Below, in pieces: positions 47,184 through 51,841 of a DNA stretch of 51,841 bases. Within the stretch, counting starts at the first letter, position 1, and the number at the start of each line of letters is the position of its first letter. The DNA is from an uncultured Oscillospiraceae bacterium (GTDB taxonomy: Bacteria > Bacillota > Clostridia > Oscillospirales > Oscillospiraceae). The notes under the pieces are model-generated. The model saw nothing but the letters and a program-made list of their open reading frames with translations. It was not told the DNA's origin and did no database searches. The position numbers and the translations under genes are program-made. The stretch covers positions 1-51,841 of the forward strand of contig CANQZJ010000009.1 in NCBI GenBank assembly GCA_947628315.1, in the 5' to 3' direction.

Positions 47184-47555
47184 ATGGCCGACAGCAAGGA
47201 ATACATCTCCCACGGGGAAGATCTGGGCAGCATCAGCATCTCTGAGGAGGTTCTGGCCGTCATCGCCGGCGCGGCCGCGCTGGACGTAGAGGGCGTCGGC
47301 GCCCTGGGTTCCACCCTGAACGGCGACGCGGCGGCGGTGGTCAATAACCGCAAGAGCCTGGCCAAGGGCATCCGCCTGCTGGTGGAGGAGGAGAAGGTCA
47401 CTGTGGACGTGACCATCCTGGTGCGGTACGGCTACGGCGTCACCGATGTGGCCAAGGCCGTGCAGGAGAATGTGTTCAACGCGGTGGAGAATACCTCCGG
47501 GCTCACGGTGGCGGCCGTCAACGTGACGGTGAGCGGCGTCACCTTCCAGAAGTAA
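47184..47555 (+). CDS. Asp23/Gls24 family envelope stress protein
   Basis: A 123-aa member of the Asp23 (DUF322) family of alkaline-shock and cell-envelope-associated proteins. It shows the ISEEVLAVIAGAAALDVEGV opening and ENTSGLTVAAVNVTVSGV ending. In Staphylococcus, Asp23 forms filaments next to the membrane via AmaP; no amaP gene is adjacent here. It is the usual gene between spoIIIAH and nusB in Clostridia. A terminator follows. Confidence 0.93.
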   Translation: MADSKEYISHGEDLGSISISEEVLAVIAGAAALDVEGVGALGSTLNGDAAAVVNNRKSLAKGIRLLVEEEKVTVDVTILVRYGYGVTDVAKAVQENVFNAVENTSGLTVAAVNVTVSGVTFQK

Positions 47556-47571
47556 ACAGCACAGCCAGACG

Positions 47572-47601
47572 GAGCCGGGTGCCTGCCCGGCTCTGTTTTT
47601 C
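47572..47601 (+). terminator. Terminator of the Asp23 gene
   Basis: An 8-bp stem GAGCCGGG/CCCGGCTC with a 6-nt loop, then TGTTTTTC. Confidence 0.85.
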
Positions 47602-47663
47602 TGCTTTCGCAAATTTGACGGCCCGATTCGAAAAAAGGGGTTTTCTTTTTAACGGCCAAAGTG

Positions 47664-47669
47664 TATAAT
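47664..47669 (+). promoter_or_regulatory. -10 element of a promoter for nusB and downstream genes
   Basis: A perfect TATAAT; the best -35 at 17-nt spacing is TTTTCT, which is poor. It lies 72 nt before the nusB ATG and excludes longer translation starts. Confidence 0.5.
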
Positions 47670-47741
47670 GCTGTGGATATACAAAATGGGTCTGTGTGCC
47701 CATGGAAGAGCCGGCGTCTCCGCCGGGAAAGGGAGAGGTCT

Positions 47742-48200
47742 ATGAACAGAACCACAGCCCGAGAGATCGCCATGCACATGGTGTTTGAGATGACATTCAC
47801 CGGCACTCCCGCCGCCGAACTGCTGGAGCGGGAGCTGACGGAGGAGAGTTTTGCCCTCCGCGCCGAAACGGAGCCGCTGTACGCTGAGTACCCGGACGGG
47901 GACAACAGCGCCTACATCACCCGGGTGGTCGCCGGCGTGGAGAAACACTCCGCCGAGCTGGAGGAGTATATCAGCCGGTACGCCAAGGGCTGGCGGCTGA
48001 ACCGCATCGACCGGGTGGCCGCCGCCATTCTGCGGGTGTGCCTCTTTGAGATCCTGTACATGCCGGACGTGCCCACCGGCGCCGCCATCAACGAGGCGGT
48101 GGAGATCGCCAAGGGCTATGTGGACGAGGACGTGGTGAAGTTTATCAACGGCATCCTGGGCTCCTTTGTCCGGGAGAAGTTCCCGGAGCGTGAGGACTGA
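47742..48200 (+). CDS. nusB: Transcription antitermination factor NusB
   Basis: A 152-aa all-helical NusB, which with NusE binds boxA RNA in rRNA transcripts. TTAREIAMHMVFEM is the family's opening and NRIDRVAAAILRVCLFEIL and INEAVEIAKGYV the conserved core. AAAGGGAGAGG precedes the ATG. It starts a tightly packed run through a Kae1-like gene, xseA, xseB, ispA and dxs. Confidence 0.95.
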   Translation: MNRTTAREIAMHMVFEMTFTGTPAAELLERELTEESFALRAETEPLYAEYPDGDNSAYITRVVAGVEKHSAELEEYISRYAKGWRLNRIDRVAAAILRVCLFEILYMPDVPTGAAINEAVEIAKGYVDEDVVKFINGILGSFVREKFPERED

Positions 48201-48201
48201 C

Positions 48202-49146
48202 ATGGGTGATCTCTGCCTGGGCCTGGACACCAGCAACTACACCACCTCCGCCGCCGTGTTCGACGGCGATACGGGGGAGAACCGGGGCCGGCTGCTCACC
48301 GTCCCCGAGGGGGCGCTGGGCCTCCGCCAGAGCGACGCCCTGTTCCAGCACGTGAAGCGGCTCCATCTCATGGTGGAACAGCTCCGCGCCGACGGACTGC
48401 TGGGTCAGATCGCCGCCGTGGGGGCGTCCACCCGGCCCCGTGAGGTGGAGGGCAGCTATATGCCCTGCTTCCTGGTGGGGGAGGGTCAGGGCCGCTCCCT
48501 GGCCGCCGCGCTGGGGGTGCCGTTTTATCCCTGCTCCCACCAGCAGGGGCACATCGCCGCCGCGGCCTGGTCGGCGGGGCGCGAGGATCTGCTGGACACG
48601 CCCCATCTGGCCTGGCATCTGTCCGGCGGCACAACAGAGCTGTTATATGTTCAGCCGGAGGGCCACACCGTCCGCGCCGAGATCATCGGCGGCACGGTTG
48701 ACATCTCCGCCGGCCAGCTCATCGACCGGGCGGGCGTGATGCTCGGTCTGCCCTTCCCGGCGGGCAGGGCCCTGGACGAGCTGTACCCTCAGGGGGACGC
48801 CTCGGTCGAGCCTTTCAAGGTGAAGCTGAACGGGCTGAACTTTTCCCTGTCCGGGATGGAGAATCAGGTGAAACAGCGCGTCCAGCGGGGCGACGCCCCG
48901 GCTGACGTGGCCAAATTCACACTGGATACCGTCATCAATGTGGTGATCCGGGCCACCGGGGCGGCGAGAGAAAGATATCCCGGTCTGCCGGTGCTGTGCT
49001 CCGGCGGGGTGGCCTCCAACCGGCAGATGCGGGCGGCAATGGAGCGCCTTGGCGCGGTGTTCGCCCAGCCCCGGTATTCCACTGACAACGCCCTTGGGGT
49101 GGCCATCCTCACCCACCGGGCGCTGGAGAGGGGGGTGGCGCCATGA
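48202..49146 (+). CDS. Kae1/TsaD-like protein (peptidase M22 family paralog)
   Basis: A 314-aa ASKHA-fold protein related to TsaD, which transfers threonylcarbamoyl to tRNA A37. It has LGLDTSNYTTSAAV (the phosphate-1 loop), the metal-binding His pair HQQGH at 113-117, HLSGGTTELLYV, and VLCSGGVASNRQMR near the end. It is somewhat shorter and more divergent than canonical TsaD, and is not beside tsaB or tsaE. I read it as the clostridial paralog that often sits between nusB and xseA, not the essential TsaD itself. The role is unknown. Its stop overlaps xseA. Confidence 0.75.
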   Translation: MGDLCLGLDTSNYTTSAAVFDGDTGENRGRLLTVPEGALGLRQSDALFQHVKRLHLMVEQLRADGLLGQIAAVGASTRPREVEGSYMPCFLVGEGQGRSLAAALGVPFYPCSHQQGHIAAAAWSAGREDLLDTPHLAWHLSGGTTELLYVQPEGHTVRAEIIGGTVDISAGQLIDRAGVMLGLPFPAGRALDELYPQGDASVEPFKVKLNGLNFSLSGMENQVKQRVQRGDAPADVAKFTLDTVINVVIRATGAARERYPGLPVLCSGGVASNRQMRAAMERLGAVFAQPRYSTDNALGVAILTHRALERGVAP

Positions 49147-50369
49147 GCTTGAATCTGTCCAACGTGCCCGTCTACTCCGTCACCCAGGTGAACGAGTACA
49201 TCAGGGATCTCATGGACGACGACCTGCTGCTCCAGAGCATCCTGGTGCGGGGCGAAATATCAAATTACAAGCGCTACCCCTCCGGCCACCACTACTTCTC
49301 CCTGAAGGACGGGAGCGGCGCTCTGCGGTGCGTCATGTTCCGGGGGGAGGCGCTGCGCCTGCGATTCCGCCCGGAGAACGGCATGGGGGTGGTGGCCTTC
49401 GGCCACGTCTCCGTGTTTCCCCGGGACGGAGCATACCAGCTCTACGTGGCGGATATGTTTCCCGACGGCCGGGGCGAGCTGGACGCGGCCTATGAGCGGC
49501 TCCGCGCAAAATTGGAGGCGGAGGGCCTGTTTGACGACGGCCACAAGACCCCGCTGCCGGAATATCCGCATAAGATCGCCCTGGTGACCTCCCCGGCGGG
49601 GGCCGCCGTGCGGGACATGATCCGCATTCTGGGCGAGCGCTGGCCGCTCTCGGAGGTACTGGTGGTGCCCGTCCGGGTGCAGGGGGACGAGGCCGCCGGC
49701 GAGATCGCCGCCGCCATCCACAACATCAACAACCGGGCGGATATCGACCTCATCATCACCGGCAGGGGCGGCGGCTCCATGGAGGATCTGTGGGCGTTCA
49801 ACGAGGAAGAGGTGGCGCGGGCCATCTATCTGTCCAACATCCCGGTGATCTCCGCCGTGGGGCACGAGCCCGATGTGACCATCGCCGACTACGTGGCCGA
49901 CCTGCGGGCGTCCACCCCCTCCAACGCCGCCGAGCTGGCGGTGCCCGACCGGGAGGGGCAGGAGGGGCGGCTGGAGGATCTGCGGTACCGGCTCGCCATG
50001 GCCGTTCAGAGTGTGCTGGCGGACAGCCGCCGGAAGCTGGATCGGCTCAAGTCCGGCCGGGCCCTGCGGAGCATGACCGCCCCCATCCAGGAGCGGCGGA
50101 TGCTCACCGACAGCCTGCGCCGCCGTCTGGACGCCGCTATGGCCGGTCAGATGAAAGACCGCCGGGCCGCCCTCGGCAGATGTGCCGCCGGGCTGGACGC
50201 CCTCAGCCCGCTGAAGGTGCTGGGCCGGGGCTACGCCATCGCCCGTGCAGGGAAGAATGTGGTGTCGTCCATCGGGCAGGCTGAGATCGGGGACAGGCTG
50301 GATGTGGCCGTCTCCGACGGCGTTTTATCGTGCGAAGTGAAGGACAAGGAGGAGAGGTCATGGCGGTGA
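49143..50369 (+). CDS. xseA: Exodeoxyribonuclease VII large subunit
   Basis: A 408-aa nuclease subunit that degrades single-stranded DNA from both ends with XseB. It has an N-terminal OB-fold (YSVTQVNEYIRDLM and VRGEISNYKRYPSGHHYFSLKD), then the catalytic core with ITGRGGGSMEDLWAFN and SAVGHEPDVTIADYVAD, then a coiled coil and the LKVLGRGYAI ending. It overlaps the preceding gene by ATGA and xseB by 10 nt. Confidence 0.96.
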   Translation: MSLNLSNVPVYSVTQVNEYIRDLMDDDLLLQSILVRGEISNYKRYPSGHHYFSLKDGSGALRCVMFRGEALRLRFRPENGMGVVAFGHVSVFPRDGAYQLYVADMFPDGRGELDAAYERLRAKLEAEGLFDDGHKTPLPEYPHKIALVTSPAGAAVRDMIRILGERWPLSEVLVVPVRVQGDEAAGEIAAAIHNINNRADIDLIITGRGGGSMEDLWAFNEEEVARAIYLSNIPVISAVGHEPDVTIADYVADLRASTPSNAAELAVPDREGQEGRLEDLRYRLAMAVQSVLADSRRKLDRLKSGRALRSMTAPIQERRMLTDSLRRRLDAAMAGQMKDRRAALGRCAAGLDALSPLKVLGRGYAIARAGKNVVSSIGQAEIGDRLDVAVSDGVLSCEVKDKEERSWR

Positions 50370-50584
50370 AAAAGCAGACCTTTGAGCAGGCCATGGGCCG
50401 CCTGGAGGAGATCGTGAACAAGCTGGAGCAGGGCGACTGCGACCTGGATCAGTCCCTCAAGCTGTTTGAGGAGGGCGCCAGGCTGGCCGCCCAGTGTGAG
50501 AAGCAGTTGGACGAGGCGGAGCAGAAAGTGAGCCTCCTGCTGGAGGACGGCCGGGAAATCCCCTTTGACCGGGAGGACGGCTGA
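50360..50584 (+). CDS. xseB: Exodeoxyribonuclease VII small subunit
   Basis: A 74-aa helical hairpin, TFEQAMGRLEEIVNKLEQGD followed by LDQSLKLFEEGARLAAQCEK, that wraps the XseA coiled coil. The ATG at 50360 is preceded by AAGGAGGAGAGG. Its stop shares one base with the ispA ATG (TGATG). Confidence 0.95.
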   Translation: MAVKKQTFEQAMGRLEEIVNKLEQGDCDLDQSLKLFEEGARLAAQCEKQLDEAEQKVSLLLEDGREIPFDREDG

Positions 50585-51465
50585 TGGACTTTCAGAAGGA
50601 ATATGACGCCCTCCGCGGTAAGGTGGAGGCGGCTCTCGCCCAATACTTTGGCGCGGACAAGCGGGGCTTCCGGTTTGACGGCCTCATGGAGGCCATGGAT
50701 TACAGCCTGATGGCCGGGGGCAAGCGCATCCGCCCGGTGCTGGTGCTGGAGTTCTGCCGGGCCTGCGGCGGCGACGTGGACGCCGCCCTGCCGGTGGCCT
50801 GCGGCATCGAGATGCTCCACACCTACTCCCTCATCCACGACGACCTGCCCTGCATGGACAACGACGACCTCCGCCGGGGCAGGCCCACCAACCACAAGGT
50901 GTTCGGCGAGTGCACCGCCGTGCTGGCGGGGGACGCCCTCCAGGCGGAGGCGTTCGGGGCGATCCTGCGCTCCCATCTGCCGGCCGACCGCAGGGCCGCC
51001 TGCGCGGAGGCCCTTGCGGATGCCGTGGGCGTGGACGGCATGTGCGGCGGCCAGTACATGGATATGGACAGCGAGACGCGCGCCATGTCCGAGGACGAGG
51101 TGACGGAGCTCCAGAGCCGTAAGACGGGCGCGCTTCTCACCGCCGCCTGCCGGATGGGCGTGCTGGCCGCCGGCGGCACCGAGGAACAGGAGGACGCCGC
51201 CTTCCGCTACGGCGCCTGTCTGGGCGCCGCGTTCCAGATCCGTGACGATATGCTGGACGAGCTCTCCACCGAGGCGGAGTTGGGCAAGCCCATCGGCTCC
51301 GACAAGGCGGAGGGCAAGACCACTTTTATGACGCTCTACGGCGCGGAGAAGTGCGCCAAAATGGTGGATCGCCTCACCGAGGGCGCGAAAGAGGCGGCAA
51401 AAGAGCTGCCGGAATCTGAATTCCTGTGTGAGCTGGCGGATCGCCTGGCCGCCCGCACCCACTGA
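50584..51465 (+). CDS. ispA: Farnesyl diphosphate synthase (polyprenyl synthetase)
   Basis: A 293-aa prenyl transferase condensing isopentenyl diphosphate with allylic diphosphates. Its first Asp-rich motif is DDLPCMD (86-92) and the second is DDMLD near 225. LMAGGKRIRPVL carries the conserved diphosphate-binding Lys and Arg. The two-residue insertion in the first motif is the short-chain bacterial farnesyl type. It is followed by dxs, the entry enzyme of the same pathway. Confidence 0.94.
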   Translation: MDFQKEYDALRGKVEAALAQYFGADKRGFRFDGLMEAMDYSLMAGGKRIRPVLVLEFCRACGGDVDAALPVACGIEMLHTYSLIHDDLPCMDNDDLRRGRPTNHKVFGECTAVLAGDALQAEAFGAILRSHLPADRRAACAEALADAVGVDGMCGGQYMDMDSETRAMSEDEVTELQSRKTGALLTAACRMGVLAAGGTEEQEDAAFRYGACLGAAFQIRDDMLDELSTEAELGKPIGSDKAEGKTTFMTLYGAEKCAKMVDRLTEGAKEAAKELPESEFLCELADRLAARTH

Positions 51466-51497
51466 CCGCAGCCCACAAAAGAGAGGGGGGATGGCCC

Positions 51498-51841
51498 ATG
51501 TACCCGGAACATCTGGATCAGATCACCGACGCTCAGGCAAATCTTCTGTGCGGCCAGCTCCGTGAGGATATCATCAACAGCGTGGCGAAGACCGGCGGCC
51601 ATCTGGCCTCCAGCCTGGGCGCTGTGGAGATCACCGTGGCCATCCATCGGGTGTTCGATCTGAACAACGACCGGCTTGTGTTCGACGTAGGGCACCAGTG
51701 CTACGCCCACAAATTCCTCACCGGCAGAGGCGGGGAGATGGGCTCTCTGCGGAAGCTGGGAGGGCTGTCCGGCTACCCCAAGCCCAAGGAGCACCGGGCG
51801 GACGCCTTTATCGCGGGCCACGCGTCCAACTCCGTCTCCGT
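51498..51841 (+). CDS. dxs: 1-deoxy-D-xylulose-5-phosphate synthase (N-terminal part)
   Basis: The first 114 codons; the gene runs off the right edge. The visible part begins MYPEHLDQITDAQANLL and has HLASSLGAVEITVAIH, RLVFDVGHQCYAHKFLTGR and the loop SGYPKPKEH, all typical of DXS, which makes deoxyxylulose phosphate from pyruvate and glyceraldehyde-3-phosphate with thiamine diphosphate. The ATG at 51498 has GAGGGGGG 8 nt upstream; an ATG at 51491 is out of frame. Confidence 0.93.
   Translation, partial: MYPEHLDQITDAQANLLCGQLREDIINSVAKTGGHLASSLGAVEITVAIHRVFDLNNDRLVFDVGHQCYAHKFLTGRGGEMGSLRKLGGLSGYPKPKEHRADAFIAGHASNSVS

Overview
The window comes from a GC-rich, spore-forming member of the Clostridia. 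It looks like an Oscillospirales-type gut Firmicute (relatives of Flavonifractor, Intestinimonas or Oscillibacter), although the genus is an inference from gene content and base composition and was not searched. Supporting signs are a complete spoIIIA operon behind a sigma-E-type promoter, an uninterrupted sigK, HPr kinase, an ECF transporter core, zinc-type ribosomal proteins L32 and L28, an AGGAGG-rich set of ribosome binding sites and TTGACA/TATAAT promoters. Nearly all of the window reads as chromosomal core. There are no insertion sequences, phage genes, CRISPR arrays or rRNA genes.

Layout, left to right. 1-5.1 kb: the start of a leftward esterase, a tRNA-Thr(CGU), a GH127 glycosidase and a CtpE-like P-type ATPase. 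5.1-9.1 kb: two tandem DUF975 membrane proteins and NADP-isocitrate dehydrogenase. 9.1-20.2 kb is leftward: a methyltransferase-STAS fusion, a ClpE-type unfoldase, and an eight-gene operon read from one strong promoter (rRNA-type methyltransferase, VanZ-like protein, EcfA1, EcfA2, EcfT, TruA, DUF5711 protein, CvpA). 20.2-24.6 kb: a polyamine importer, potA-potB-potCD, behind a structured leader. 24.6-33.2 kb: yceD-rpmF, an acetyltransferase, der-plsY-gpsA, leftward rpmB, hprK-glmS and sigK. 33.2-37.8 kb is leftward: a VanY-type carboxypeptidase with a coupled 25-codon upstream ORF, an iron-sulfur flavoprotein on a GC-poorer segment bracketed by near-identical hairpins, and pyruvate phosphate dikinase. 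37.8-42.2 kb: an ECF sigma factor with a putative anti-sigma factor, a leftward XRE membrane regulator, and the lysine/cell-wall genes dapF and dapL. 42.2-51.8 kb: spoIIIAA-AH, an Asp23 protein, nusB, a Kae1/TsaD paralog, xseA-xseB, ispA and the start of dxs.

Several neighbourhoods work as units. DapL and DapF together convert tetrahydrodipicolinate to meso-diaminopimelate, and GlmS supplies glucosamine-6-phosphate for the same wall. PlsY and GpsA make lysophosphatidate. IspA and Dxs belong to isoprenoid synthesis. SpoIIIAA-AH form the mother-cell side of the feeding-tube channel, and SigK is the late mother-cell sigma factor. The items most worth a second look are the methyltransferase-STAS fusion, the HprK in which the usual active-site His is Pro, the vanY-coupled small ORF, the three-way-junction leader of the pot operon, the bracketed flavoprotein segment, and a divergent promoter pair that appears to share one palindromic -35 hexamer.
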